Under the pieces are notes generated by a model that saw only the letters and a list, made by a program, of their open reading frames with translations, had not been told where the DNA came from and ran no database searches. DNA of 64,000 bases from Seison nebaliae (Eukaryota; Rotifera; Pararotatoria; Seisonacea; Seisonidae): assembly GCA_023231475.1 (NCBI GenBank), contig JALJEE010000366.1, positions 32,648 through 96,647 on the forward strand, written 5' to 3'. Position 1 is the first letter of the stretch; every line of letters begins with the position of its first letter. Below are positions 36,610 to 50,000 of this stretch, piece after piece. The position numbers and the translations under genes were made by a program.

Positions 36610-37008
36610 ATGAATGAATTTCGAAAATTAGTTAGAAATTTTTCACATTTAGAAATATTTTTATTAAATTGACAGGACGTCGATGAGAAGGATCATTTTT
36701 GGAATGAGATGTGGGAAAGTTTCGCCGAGGTTTCTAATATGTTCTACTAATTCAATAATTCTTTTTATTCAATAATTTCTTTTTATAAATAAATTTCAGT
36801 TTCAGAAAAGTTCTTTGAATAAGATTTTTAAAGTTTTCATCTTCTTCTATTTTTCTCATTATTCAAATTGATTCATTATATTTTTAAGAAAAAGAAATGT
36901 ATTACAAAAACCCAAAAGTTTTCCATCATACTCAACTATCTTGGAGTACCTACCAAACCATTAAAAACAGCAACGATGGCACCACCATACGTCAGAGAAT
37001 ATTTGTAA
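36610..37008 (+). CDS. Small four-exon gene, unknown 75-aa product
   Basis: Exons 36610-36630, 36676-36729, 36800-36832 and 36889-37008 join at phase 0 each time and end in TAA. The peptide begins MNEFRKL, then DVDEKDHFWNEMWESFAE, FQKSSLNKIFK, and a Lys-rich last exon ending LGVPTKPLKTATMAPPYVRE plus YL. Introns are 45, 70 and 56 bp with good acceptors (GACAG, TTTCAG). The last exon, with its Pro-rich conserved-looking tail, is the strongest part. More 5' exons may exist. No family recognised. It lies tail-to-tail with NKAP, 142 bp apart. Confidence 0.5.
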
Positions 37009-37150
37009 GAAATTTTCTGTTGATTGTGAAATAAAATAATTTTTGAAATTGTTCCATCTAACATTGAAGAATAATTGATAGATGGAAGAAAATTATGATG
37101 GAAGTGATTCGGTTGAAAGATAATCAGTTAATTTAATAACTGATGATAAT

Positions 37151-38038
37151 TTATGGTACTAAATTATTAATTTGTCTTCGTTTAATCATTTCTTTAAATT
37201 GTCCAAGAATTTGAGTTTCACGATGTGCTCTCGCATCCGTACTAAATCTCAAAAGAATTCGTTTCTCATCCGCTGAATAAATTTGACTTTCTTTCCTCAA
37301 ACGAACTGCTTCCATTCGACGATGTCGTGATCCACTCATTACGTATCCTAATACTTCGAATTTTTCGATTTCATTAGAAGTTAATCCGATTTCTCCTCTT
37401 CTCGGAATACGTTTTCCATCTTTAACATATTTCGCCATCGCTTCACCTTCACCAGGCAACAAATCTTTTCCATAATTCAATCGATATAATTTATTCGATT
37501 CATCAGGAAGACAATCAGACAATGTTGGTCCAATAGTGACGTCAGCTACTTTCTCCTTTTTCTTCGAAGAGAAGTCATTCACATTCCCTTCATCATCTGA
37601 ATTATCGGAATCACTTAACAATCGACAATAAGTCAAAGCATTTATATCATCATTTTCAACAGACGAATTGGAATTAGATGTCGAACCGTCCAATCTAGAA
37701 AGTATGGAATTGATCAATTTTATTAATTTTCCTTCATTGTTATCTTCATCATCATTTCGATCGTCCTCTTTCGCTTTCTTCTTACCAATAATTCTTTCAT
37801 TTAGACGCTCCATAAATTCCTGTTTTCGCTTCTCATTCTTAGCACTTTGTTCTCGTTTTCGTTTCCTTCTTTCTTCTCGTCGTCTTTCCTGATCCAATTT
37901 TGTCTTGTCAATTCCTCGATCGTTTAATGTTTGGTCATCCGGTCGTTCGGGTTCTTTACTCCATATTCCAGGAAAACCTTTAATTGCAATCTCTTCTCTT
38001 TTTTGTAATTGATTCATCTTACGATAATCAACTGACAA
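37151..38038 (-). CDS. NKAP: NKAP family nuclear protein
   Basis: Single-exon minus-strand gene of 295 aa. The C-terminal ~100 residues carry the family signature: [58 protein letters not shown] and a final ALR-like segment with [11 protein letters not shown]. The N-terminus contains [13 protein letters not shown] followed by a basic, Lys/Arg-rich low-complexity region ([17 protein letters not shown]) and a Ser/Asp-rich linker. Known role of the family: an RNA-associated nuclear factor involved in splicing, Notch co-repression and chromosome alignment. It is shorter than vertebrate NKAP (about 415 aa) because the RS-rich N-terminus is reduced. Confidence 0.92.
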   Translation of the reverse strand: MSVDYRKMNQLQKREEIAIKGFPGIWSKEPERPDDQTLNDRGIDKTKLDQERRREERRKRKREQSAKNEKRKQEFMERLNERIIGKKKAKEDDRNDDEDNNEGKLIKLINSILSRLDGSTSNSNSSVENDDINALTYCRLLSDSDNSDDEGNVNDFSSKKKEKVADVTIGPTLSDCLPDESNKLYRLNYGKDLLPGEGEAMAKYVKDGKRIPRRGEIGLTSNEIEKFEVLGYVMSGSRHRRMEAVRLRKESQIYSADEKRILLRFSTDARAHRETQILGQFKEMIKRRQINNLVP

Positions 38039-38255
38039 ATGACGAAATATATGTGAAAATAATAAGTTAAAAACAATTTGAAGCTTAAAATTTGATATTT
38101 TATTTTTTCCAATAAGCTTTTTGGTGTAAAATAAAGTGATTTCTTAAAATTTCAAATAACATCTAATATTTCTCCAAATCTACAATGATAGTGACTTATT
38201 TCAATCCCATGCTCTTTCTAAAATTATATGACCATTGAAGCATCGTTTACAATTT

Positions 38256-38403
38256 TCATTCATCTTGCTCTAACGATATTATATTGCTAGAATGTGCAAT
38301 TCCCGATATGTTGTTTGATAATATAATTTCTGAAGGAATTTCCGAATAATGACCACGCTTTGTGCCCGACAAAGGAATTTCTTCCATAATACGAATATGA
38401 TTC
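38256..38403 (-). CDS. Candidate exon of an unknown gene, open in two frames
   Basis: Minus strand. An acceptor-like GAAG ends at 38404. One frame reads NHIRIMEEIPLSGTKRGHYS...SLEQDE and stops at 38256-38258. Another frame reads IIFVLWKKFLCRAQSVVIIR...HILAI before its own stop. A possible short first exon (ATG ATC AGC AGA AAT G / GTAAGA, near 38505-38530) joins in phase to the second frame only. No family recognised, and the strand and frame are uncertain. Confidence 0.2.
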
Positions 38404-38980
38404 CTTCATCAAACATTTAAATTGATTTTTCTTTATTATTTAAAAACAAATTTTCTTAAATCGATCATTTTTACAATTTTCTTCGTTGTGTTCTAATTTG
38501 GTCTTACCATTTCTGCTGATCATTTAATTATGTTTTTCATATTATGTTTAATTTAATATCTTTAAAAACAAAACGACGCTTAAAATTTGTTTATTAAATA
38601 TCGTTATTAACCAATTTCTTAAAGTTTAATTTAATTCCATTGAATTTTCTAGAAAACTACTTAAGCTACTACATGACACACGAATAATATATACTAATTA
38701 TATTATAAATTTTTAATTTAATTTCTTGTCGTCTGTCGGAAATCCGACTTGCGTAATAATAATCATAATACTCAGGTAGTTCAAGAAAAATGTTCTTATT
38801 TGCATTTACTAATTGTTTTCCTTCGCTATTTATTGACATTTAATACAATGTATTTTCTTTTGCCAATATTCGTTTGGTTCAAATATTATCATTCTTTAAC
38901 ATTTATCTTACTAAAAATAACTTCCAATTGAACAAAGTACTATATGCAATTGAAGTAGGAACTCATTCATTATAGTTAAT

Positions 38981-39066
38981 GTCAGAATATAGCATAGGTG
39001 TTGCTAAGCAGATTTTCAATAAAGAATTGGAGTAGGATAATGAAATGATTAGTGCTTTTTGGCTTT
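38981..39066 (+). pseudogene. Possible malic-enzyme-like decayed fragment
   Basis: In one frame the sequence reads SEYSIGVAKQIFNKELE, a stop, then DNEMISAFWLFDPV and another stop. The pattern G-x-x-S-I-G-x-A-x-Q-I followed about 20 residues later by W-L-x-D resembles the dinucleotide-binding region of malic enzymes. Only about 30 residues match and flanking frames show nothing more, so chance resemblance is possible. Confidence 0.15.
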
Positions 39067-39965
39067 TCGACCCAGTTTAACAAGCAGTTCTCAACAATGA
39101 GAGTGCTGCGATCTTTGTCCAGTGTCAAGAGTATAATGAGACACTTCCGTTCGACAATTATTTCTCGTATAATTACTTCGCTTTTACAAGAACAACATGA
39201 ACCTGTGATTATTTTGTTGCCATCTGCTTTTTCCGCTCAGGCGATAAAAAGAAAACATCTTTTATCATTAAATCCACTTCAAGGATTATTGAATGCACTG
39301 AAAGGAACTCTTCCTACTATATTGTAATTAATTCGATTCTGTTGAAAATATTGGATTAATAACATATTGCTTGCATGAGAATGTATTTTGATACATTTTA
39401 CTTCTTCATTTCGTTCTTTCCTCATCTTTCGACTGACAACAGAAGGAAAATTGTGGAAGGGAATTAGTGAATCGAAGTAGGAACAGAATATAGTTGTTGT
39501 CGGGAAAGAAGTGTCGGTCTTTCAATGAATTCGAAATGTGTTTAATAGGAAAATTTATTCCGATTATATTCCGCAGATTATTTCTAATGAAAATATAACG
39601 TCATTGTCATCAAATTATTATCATGGGCATTATCAGTTATTTATTAGAGTATGCATCTACCACGAATCGATTGACGTGTAGTCTTCTGACACATAGGAAA
39701 TTTCCAGTTTTCTTTCTTAATTAAACCAAGTACAAGAAAAAAGAGATGAATAGAAAGAGAGAAGAACGTAATTCGTCATTTTCATAATATAGTATTCTCC
39801 ATTATTTCGTCTCCGTAGTCGAAAATCGATAATGCTTCTAAATGCAAATACGATCGTTCATATTCACTCCATATATACATACATAAGGATACTTTTATTC
39901 AAATATATACAATAATTATTCTGATAATAAGTTTCCTTTCATTCTTCATTTACCACCCCGCTACA

Positions 39966-39998
39966 CATATGCTCTTTAGCAAATGAAGAGGCATATGT
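39966..39998. repeat. Short imperfect inverted repeat
   Basis: CATATGCTCTT and AAGAGGCATATG face each other across a nine-base loop with a single bulged base. It could fold as a hairpin; no further evidence of an RNA gene. Confidence 0.4.
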
Positions 39999-41019
39999 TG
40001 AAAGGAGTCGCGCGAATGCAGTTTTCGTCAAAACGAAAGAAGGAAAATGCATTCATTCCATCTTATTCGTTATACGTACTGATTATTCTTATTGTTCGTG
40101 CTACCTATATCCAATACAGAGACACATAGAATAATATATGTTTCCATAAATTTCCATTCTCTATCACATTCTCTTTCGACAAGGGACAAGTACGTGGTGA
40201 TGTTATTTCCGTCGACTAAATCTTATATTAGTGCGACGTATACCAGATGGAGTAATAGATATATAGTTCTACATCTTAAATATATTCAAGTGTGCAGTGC
40301 AAATATATGAGGAATTGTATTTGGATATATAATGAAATATATGAGATCTGGTGTCATGTCCGCTTAATTGAACTGGACTGTCATCGAAAATTTTCGTAGA
40401 AAATGTTTTCCGATATAAAAAAATCTTTTTTTCCTTCACTACGCTGTCAATGATCTTATGTTCTCTTATCATACAACAGAATCGATTGTATGCACCTAAT
40501 AGAATTATTGTGCCGATTAATTATTCTCCTTTTGGTGTTTCCTGCTGAAGCAATGGAATCATATATTCTATAGTTTCCTCCTTGTCCATTGTTCATGTAT
40601 GTTCATTAATTTTCTAATGATTACTCTCTTGCATTTGTCGAGGTATTTTGTTATGACAAATTATTATTATTATTTTCATTGATCATATTGGAAAACCGTT
40701 TAAAGTGATTTGACATAATTAGTGTTTGATATGTGAATTTCTTTCTTAAATGACACGAATTGGGAAATTCAGGAATATATATTATTTATCTTCCGACAAT
40801 CCACTATGTCTCCATCCAGCATATAAGATGTATTCTTAATTTATCTATTATTTTATATGAACAATTCTTTCATCTTTCTTAGAAAATAATTTCTTCTTGC
40901 CTACTCTCACTCTTCGGTGAATCATTCGATTCAAAATTGATCCGTCAGCAGCAAAGAGGCAGCGACTACAAGTAAATAAAGAAACAACTATTTCTATTGA
41001 TAATCTGCACAATTCAAAG

Positions 41020-44000
41020 ATGTTGAGCTCCCAAACAAATCATACAATGCCTGCAGTCGCTGCCATGATTACTGAAGCCAATATGATTAACGAACCACTA
41101 TCGGAACACACACGCTGTGGTAGTAGTACAACTAGTGGAGTTAGTTCCACACCTAGTACCGGTTCATTTTTCATTCGAGTTCTCAATAATCTAATTTTCA
41201 ATAATAATTTACACATTCAATAAATAACATTTAGATTTTACGACACAACATAATCCTAAGAATGTCAATCTCATTTTGGAAAATACCAACAACGGAAATA
41301 ACAGTAACAACACGAACGGAACTAACACAGGAAATAATAATAAACTTAATAATCTTTTATTGCCAACGCCATTAATGAGTAATTTGGGAGTATCAATATT
41401 CTGTCCGAAAAATTCAATAGGTGAAGAGATTCCATGCGTTTCACTCGAGGTTGTTGAAGGACATGTTAACAAGAAACTGCCGAAGGATAAAGATGCAATT
41501 AAGTTATTTGTTGGACAAATCCCTAGAACAATGGTGGAACGAGATCTCTTACCAATTCTTTTAACTTTCGGACCAATTTACGAATTCACAATTTTGAAAG
41601 ATCGCCAAAATGGAATGCATAGAGGTTAATTTTCCACAATATTCTTTCTTGTATAACTGTTGGTAATGTTCGAGTTTTTGATATGGATATCGTTTTTTTT
41701 TTCAATTAGAACTACTGATTTCTATGACACTTCCTATGTCTAGGAAACTTATTATTTTTTGGTTTTTTTACCTTTTTATTGTAAAACCAAAAAAATATTG
41801 AAAACATTCGGCATGTGTAGCTTCTTTCCTTCTTCTTTCGATAGTACTCTTCTTCTTCTTGTAGTACTATGTTTGTCGTTCGTTGAAGTTTTTTGTTTTT
41901 TAGAATTTCTTGAAATTCCTGAAACTTTAACACAAGAAATATTTTGTATTAAAAATTGTTAAACATTATTTTTTATATATTTTTTTGTTTTTGAAAATTT
42001 GACGATTTGTTGTTTGAAATAATTTAAAATTTTTATTAATTATTTTTCTTTCCATTCTTTTTCTCGTGGATGAATGTTCACCAATGTTCATTAGGTTGTG
42101 CCTTTTTAACGTACTGTCATCGCGAAAGCAGTTTAAATGCACAGAAAGCGTTACATGAGAAGAAAACATTGATCGGTGTTAGTGTTATTTCGTCAATAAA
42201 CTTTCTTCCAAAATGAAAAGATCTCATCGCTTTTCTTTTTGAATTATTAACTTTTGCACAAACGTGTCGTTAAAAAAATCTCGATATCATTCATCTCATA
42301 CCAGTCACATCATACCAAACTGGCACTTTCCATATTACAGTCCATTGTATAATGATTCCTATTATTCTGACATAATAAGTCGGCAGTGTACAAATAAATG
42401 TGATCTTTCTCATCTCAAGTGGAATGTGTGAATATCAGTGGCTGCATTTGAAATGGATTGTAAGTGATGAATCAAAATCTTCCCATTTAATTCCTCTGAT
42501 GATTAAAGGATGAATGACTCGAACAATATGCTAATTCTTCTCCATTCTCTTTTATATAATTTTCAGATGATTCGTCCAATGCAAGTGAAACCGGCTGATA
42601 GCGAAAGCAAAGTAGGTTAGCAACCAACACCAACCAATTTCTTTTGCAGAAGAAATATTTTCATTTTATTTCTCATGAATTTCTTTAACCTATTATGGTG
42701 TTTAACGATTAATTTAAAGATTTACCGTTCCGCTCCAATAATGTGAGCAGAATAAGTTTTAAGTGTGAAAACAGTTTAAGGCAACTCACCAACTTCTTAT
42801 GCTAATAAGAGAGATGAAAGAAATAAAGAATTTCTACTTTTCCGTCTCGTACGGAATTAATTCGAATTTAAAAGAAATCCTCCGGATAAAACCTCATGCG
42901 AAATAAACGGAATATAAGTTCCCCTATAAGAATAAAGTGCTATTAGAAGAAATTTAAAGAAATTCTTCATCTTCTTATTTTATACGAACTTCTCATTTCA
43001 AACAGATTCTCACTCTTACTATAAAAAAGCATCATAATCATCATCATCATCGTTCATCGTTCTATATGGATTTTCTTATCGATATTTATTCTCTCGTATG
43101 ATTCATGTTTCAGATTGTTAATATGATATGAGGATGTCCTGTTTTCATCCTTTCATACCACTTCGTTTTATCGATCGCTTATTATTAGTTTCAGAAAAAT
43201 ACCGGATATCTCTATAATAGCAGAGACTACATACGAGGATCGTACGCATGAATTAAATGAATGCATCTGATCGTGTGAAGTTCGTTTCTCATTAGAGTTA
43301 AGTCTGTTAATTCTCTTCCTTTTCATATTACTTTGAAAAGTTTACCAAATCCTTTTGTTCGTTCAACTTCGAATCATTCGGTTCACCAATTATATTGTAC
43401 TTTTCTAACTTCGGGACGATAATTCATGCACTATTATGGAATTTAGTTGGGCGGACGAATAATAGAAGTAAAAGAAAAGGTCTCACCCCAAAAAAATTTA
43501 TTTCGTTAAAATAACGATCCTTCTTTCACCCCAAATTCTTTTTTGCCTTCTTTCTTTCTCCTATCACCTCGCAACAACAGATCGACTCATGCTAATCAGA
43601 TTGAAGAATAATTGAATGTAATCAGGCGATTATTTCAAGCTAAAAAAGAAATTAACTTCTTGAGATGTGTGAGGAAATCGATGTTTTTTCATTATTTGTT
43701 CTCGAGAAAAATGAGAGGATTTGATCATCAGGCGATTTGAGTTTGTTGTGAAATTACTAAACTTCGAGTTCAATTTTTAGTGTGTGACTCGTGAAAATTG
43801 CTGTCAATTCATGACAAGTAGACGTAATGTTCGATAAAATTTGATTACGGTAAATTAATTGATACATATCAGTTCTCCAATAACCATAGATGATATGAGT
43901 TGATTGAAATATTTATTTATTTATTGAAAAAGAAAACTGTAATAATGTAAGGAAGAGTTAGTAGTTCAGAGTTTGTAGTATGATAGATAAGAAAAACAGT

Positions 44001-47000
44001 TCATTAATGCATCGATTTGATGCAATGAAGTTTAATGGGAATGATTGATTTTTTCTAATGTTCTCTTACTTTGCCTTCTCGGGGGAAGTGAGTCAATATT
44101 GAAATAATTCTTCATAGTTTCCCCCCTAGACTAAACAAATTCGAATGTGGAAGGGCATGCATTAAAGTTAAATTATTTCGTAATAGAATAGATTCGTTTG
44201 AGTCACAAATCATTCATCCGTCATTATTCAGAGAATATTAATCAAATAAATGGATATTCCACACATTACGCACAATTATAATAGGTATACAAAAAATGTG
44301 CACACTCAAGTGCATCCATTTATATGTTTAAGTATCTACCTTGGTATTGTGTATAAGATTAAATAGTTTTACTTTTCTATTACTACTTCTACTTTTTTCC
44401 ATGATAATTTTTATTCTCCATTCTTTCCTCTCGCATTGTTGTTCTTGTCGGCGTCGTCGTCGTTGTTATTATTATTGTTCTTGGAAATATTATCCATATT
44501 GAGATTTTCTTTCTGTTTTTCTACTATTGATGAAAAGAGTGAATGAACAAATGGATGAATGAATGATTGATTGATAGATGAATAAACGAACTCCACTGAA
44601 GAATGGAAGAATGGATGACGATAAAAGAATTCTTCCTATTATTGAGGAGAATATAAGCGAATGAGAGAGACGTTTAGCATTGCGCAAAATAGAAAGAAGA
44701 AAAGTTAGATGGTTTAATTCCTGACGAAGGAAAGAAGAAAGAAAAAGTAAAAATATTAAGTGGACAAATTTAATTGTATTTAGACTGATGACAATCGACG
44801 TAAGGTTGTTCAGACAATGAATAAACATGTCATGCACCATAGATGCTTAAATGGAGGTCGATCGTCCACATATTTGAATGTGCATATACGTATGTGCATC
44901 TAACTGTTTCTTTTGTCAATTCTTTCCATCATTTTCCCCATCTTCGCTTTCTTCATTCTGAGCATAAATGTGACATTTATTCATTTATTGACATTTGTTT
45001 GTATCCGTTCTTTTTTCTTTTATTCTCTGGCATTCCACTACTATTCATTTTCTTACTAATAAGTCAATCTTCTTCAAATCTTTTCTTCTTCTCTTCTCCA
45101 CCAAAATGATTTTTGTAATTGTAAGAATTCTTTTTGTCAGTTCCATTTCTTTCCTTCCTGAAAGTAATATTTCGAATAAATAATCGAACACTAGAATTCC
45201 TCTCAATATTTGACCATTATTTCTCTATATCCTCCCACTTATATAATACGACGAAATTGAATAAATTCTTGAAGAAATAAATGAAGTATTTTGGAGAAAA
45301 GTGATTTAATCGAATTATTTAACAAAAAATAATAATAATGCTCGACTACCTAAATTGCATTTCATTATGTAAATGTGCATATGATGCTCTTTAATTATTA
45401 ATTATCTCGGATGTTTTTTGTTCATTATCTCATTCTTATATTATAAACAACTTATCAATATGTTTTCTGGTATTCGACGTGATAATGTATTCTTAATATA
45501 AAGATCGTATCAAATAGCCCAATAATGGAGAGCTGGCCCAATAGATATACATATCTACGGATTTATATCATAGCCACTAAACTTTTACTTTTCTTCCTTT
45601 GACATTTAATCTCGACATTCTCCTCTACTGAAATAACAAACAGTTGAGATTATATGTGTATATTCACTTTCAGTCTCTGACTTTTCAGTTAAAGGTATAA
45701 TCTTTCCTTCTTCTTCATATGAACTCCTGTTTAACTCCAACCAAAAATGGTGACGGAAATTGACTCCTTGCGGACGAATCTCTCTTGGTCCATCATTCTA
45801 TGATGCACAGTATTCATTCGATTCTCAAGATTTTTCATAATTTTTTTTATTGTCGTCGCCTTCTTCGTTTCCTTCTATTCACCCACTTACATATTCCAAT
45901 ATTTCATTTTCGTTCAAATTCTCGATATTCTTTCCACTTCCAACATAATGGTCAAAAAAAAACACATTCTGAGAGCTGACAGAAAATTGTCTTCATCGAT
46001 GAATCTCATCAGGTTCTCGTCAGATAATTTCCAGTTCCATTCTTTCCATCATGAATTCTTATGGTGAAGTTCCAACATTTAAGATACTTCGTCTCCCACC
46101 TAAACATTTCGTTCATTACAGATGATTCCATCATACGTATGATGAACGATAACACTTGATATTTTATCTATTTTCAAATGTCAATTGGATACATCGAGTA
46201 CATTAGACTCTTGCATCAAACTCATTGATCTTGCTCGATTTATGGTAAGAAAACATTAATGGTAAAAAATGGAGACAAAATTAAAAAAAATTAGGTATGA
46301 TCATATGTCGAAAATATACTGATATCAAATATCGGAAGTACAGTGGAAATTGATATTTATTGTTCGGAGTCATTATGACATTCTACTACTGATCTCATAT
46401 GAAGAATTTTCTTAACTACCCTACATGGGAATCGAATCTCTCTCATTCACGTCATTTAGAACAAATCATTTCCATTTATGGTCGATAATATTGATTTTGT
46501 TAAAGAAAATAAATTGTACATAAGTTGGATGGAAACCAACAAATTATATTAAACTAAATACTTCTACAATTATTTATCTTTTTATTTAAAATAATTTTTT
46601 ATTTCCACGACAAACATAATCCCCCTTCTCGTATAAGTACGAAAGGAATGATTTCAGGCATATTTTGGTAGAGTTTCTTCTTCTTGTCCTTCCCGTCCAA
46701 TGTTCCCATTATAATTGAACAATGAAATACTTAGAATTTTCTTTTTTTTTCGAGAACGATAACATATGAGTCGATTGGAAACGAAGAAGCCCAATTGAAA
46801 GAAATGAAGTGAATTCATAGGAAGTTAACATAGAATTTCCTGAGAATTTTTTTCTTTATAAGAAACAGAAAAATATTGCCTATGTTTCTCCATCAACATT
46901 TTTGCCTGCGCCAAATTTCAATTGTCCTTTACGGAACGAGTTAAATATTTGATGGATAGATTTTCTTTTCTCTTATGCTTTCTTGTCTTGGACAAGTCTT

Positions 47001-50000
47001 ATTTACTGATTTAGGAAGTAATAAAAGTTTGGAGATGGAACCAGATGCAATCCGTCATGTAAATGTGATATTAGTTGTTAAGAAACATTCGGGAATTATG
47101 TTTTTAACGATTTTTTATGAACATTTATCAACTTTGTTTCCATTTTTTTCTTCCTCATTTTTTTGGTATTTTTAAAAATATGTGCTTTTCTTCTTCTTCT
47201 TCAGATTCCATTCCAATCTTCTTCTTTTTACCTTTGTTTCTCTGATGATGGAATGATAACTGAAAATAACGGAATAGCATACATACAATCTATCATAATT
47301 TATTATCTTTCTCAATTTTATTAGTTTCTACTATTTCGTTGTTACTTGATCTCGTTTACTTTCTTCTGTTTCTCTAAGAATTGCTTCTACAATTATTCTT
47401 TAGTATAATACACCCGATATTTTATCTAAGAAGAATTCTTGTGTATTCTTAACACAAATTGTTTGGAAAAGATTATTTCCTGGAAAGAATCCCGATGTCA
47501 TATTCTGAAGAGAAATAAAGGGAAAATTCTTTAATTAATATCAATAATTCTTTATGATTATTTGTTCGATATTTTAACACATTTCGATGCCTTTTAAGTT
47601 TTCATGAAAAGAATTCCATCTTCTAATAGAAAGGAAACCTTATGTATTAGTTATGGGTAAAAGATCTCAACGAAGAATTCGTTTGATCTTTTTATTAAGA
47701 TTTTCGTCTTTACGATTTCCTTTATAAGGACTCTACTATCGGAAGAGTTTTGTTGAAAAATGGTACAATCAAATTGCAATTAGTCCATTATATCAAGTGT
47801 AATGAAACGAAGATTTATAATTGATGAAAATGAATAATTGGAGGGAGACGATTGAAGTGTAGATTTATGTGGATAGTTACCTAACTATTCTATATCTGGT
47901 TACGATGAATAAGGGGGAATGATTGTTTCCAATTACCTAGTCATTGTACATTGTTGGAGAAAGAAGTAGGAAATATTCGTTTAATTTATTTAAGAACTAT
48001 TTTCATATAAAAATAAAATTTTGTTATTGTAGATTTTTCGAATGAGAACGAATCGTATTCTAATGAGAGAACTAGTTTTTGAACATTGAAAAAGAATCTA
48101 ATTTGTTATGTATTATTACCGCTGTGCTTACGGAACATTAATGAAGAGAGTTCCATAGTACATGAATAAAGACACGAAATCTTTAACGGCCTTCAATCAG
48201 ATAAGTTGAAAATAATAAATCGGAATGAAAATGATAAAAGATATTGGAATAAGGAATCAGCAGATTTCCTATCAATGGAGATTCTGTCCAAAACATGCAT
48301 ATATCATCTTAGAGAATTGGTACATTTAGTCTATGATTTATCCATATTAATTCATCTTCAATCTTTGACAAATGATGAGTTTACTCCTCCTAATTTGCCT
48401 AAGTTTTCCTTTTTCTAATTATACATCAACGACTAGTGTTCTGATTTCAGACACCTGAGCGAAGATGGATGAGTGCAACCATCAACTTAATTCTCTTTCA
48501 CCATATAAAGTTTTAAATGATGAGTCAATGCACGTATGTATTCATTTGTGCATCATCATTCACTTTTTCTATTTCACCAAAATACTCTTCTTTCTTTTTT
48601 TTCAACTTGAAGAATGATTAATTGCTGTGGGATATATTACATTCCTTCATTCTCCATCTTCATTTCATTTAGTCTTCCTACATTTAATCAACTATTATCA
48701 TCATTACTATCGTGATTAGCTTTTCTCTTTTTTGCTCCTTCAATTATTCAAATATTCTCCTTCCAAATAATAAGATAGGAAGTAATGGATGAAGTTGGAA
48801 AGTAGTAAATTGGAATATATTGAGAGAATATCGGACATTTTCTCATGAAAAACCTCTTAAATTTGATTTTTAATTAATTCTTTCCTTGACATCAATAATA
48901 GAGATTTTCTGTCTCCAATTAACTAAAACTCCTTTTTCCTCTAACCGTTTTGGGTGCACATGAACAAATAAGAATAATTTCGATGACAAGTACTATCGAA
49001 AGTTTGAACGATCTTAATCATCCCAGTTCGCCCGCCAAACAGCGCCGTACTACACCTAGATTCAACGAAGAATATTTACTGAGGATGACACCAGAGTCAC
49101 CATTAAATAGTAATGATCCTACACATGATTTAACATCCATCAAAATGGCAACAACTACAAATGATAATAATGGACAAAAAATTCTCAACTATCTCAAATC
49201 ATCGAATTGTAATTTGAGTTGCATCAAGCCATTAGGCAGTGAAGAAGAGTTTCGTAAAGAAGGTATCTACTGTATCAATCAAGATGACGGGGAGAAATAT
49301 TATATCGCATTCGATCATGTTGATCAGATTATTCGAATATTTAATGTCATGAAAGGAGGTAACTAATTCACGAATTTTTCAACAAATTTAAAAATTCCTA
49401 TTCTAGAGTCCTAGTAAAAATTCCTAGTAATATTTCTAGAAACTTTTTAAAAAGTATTATATTTTCCGTCAATTCATAATAATTTACTATTATTATTATT
49501 ATACTATAAATTTTAGTTATTATAATTGACTAAATTTCTTCATTTCATTTTCAGAGGATCGCAAATTATTCGTGGGAATGCTGAATAAACAAATGACGGA
49601 AAGTGCTATTCGCGAAATGTTCGAACCGTACGGCACTATTGAGGAATGTACAATTTTGAAAGGACCAAATGGAGAAAGTAGAGGTTATGTCTTAAATTCT
49701 TTTCCATTCTCTTAAAATTTAATAATATAGGATGTGCATTCATCAAATTCTCGACTCATCAGGAAGCATTGAATGCAATCAATTGTCTGCATGGATCACA
49801 GATCTTTCAAGTTAATAATTAACTAATTTCCAAAATGAAATAATGAAAATTTCAATTGAATAATTTTAGGGTGCTTCATCTAGCGTTGTTGTAAAGTTTG
49901 CTGACACCGAACGTGAAAGACAAGCACGTCGAGTGCAACAATTGGTCGATCATTATGGTTTATTAAAAACGAATCCATTTATGAAAACTCCTAATGTAAA

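Larger units (their letters stand above)
38039..41019. other. Long spacer upstream of the CELF gene
   Basis: About 3 kb between the divergent NKAP and CELF genes. It contains one candidate minus-strand exon (38256-38403), a possible malic-enzyme-like relic (about 38981-39066) and an imperfect hairpin (39966-39998). A plus-strand ORF at 39052-39327 lacks family signal. The remainder is AT-rich and featureless to me. Confidence 0.5.

Noticed and set aside
39052-39327. 91-aa plus-strand ORF
   Set aside because: No family signal, starts inside AT-rich spacer, and no splice context; likely chance.
44411-44840. Two overlapping minus-strand ORFs in the CELF intron
   Set aside because: They consist of simple triplet repeats and Phe/Ser/Ile-rich text with no splice support or motif.
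46975-47175. Plus-strand ORF containing [10 protein letters not shown], similar to the start of CELF RRM1 (DAIKLFVGQ)
   Set aside because: The likeness ends after five residues, the rest does not follow an RRM, and no phase-compatible splice to RRM2 was found.
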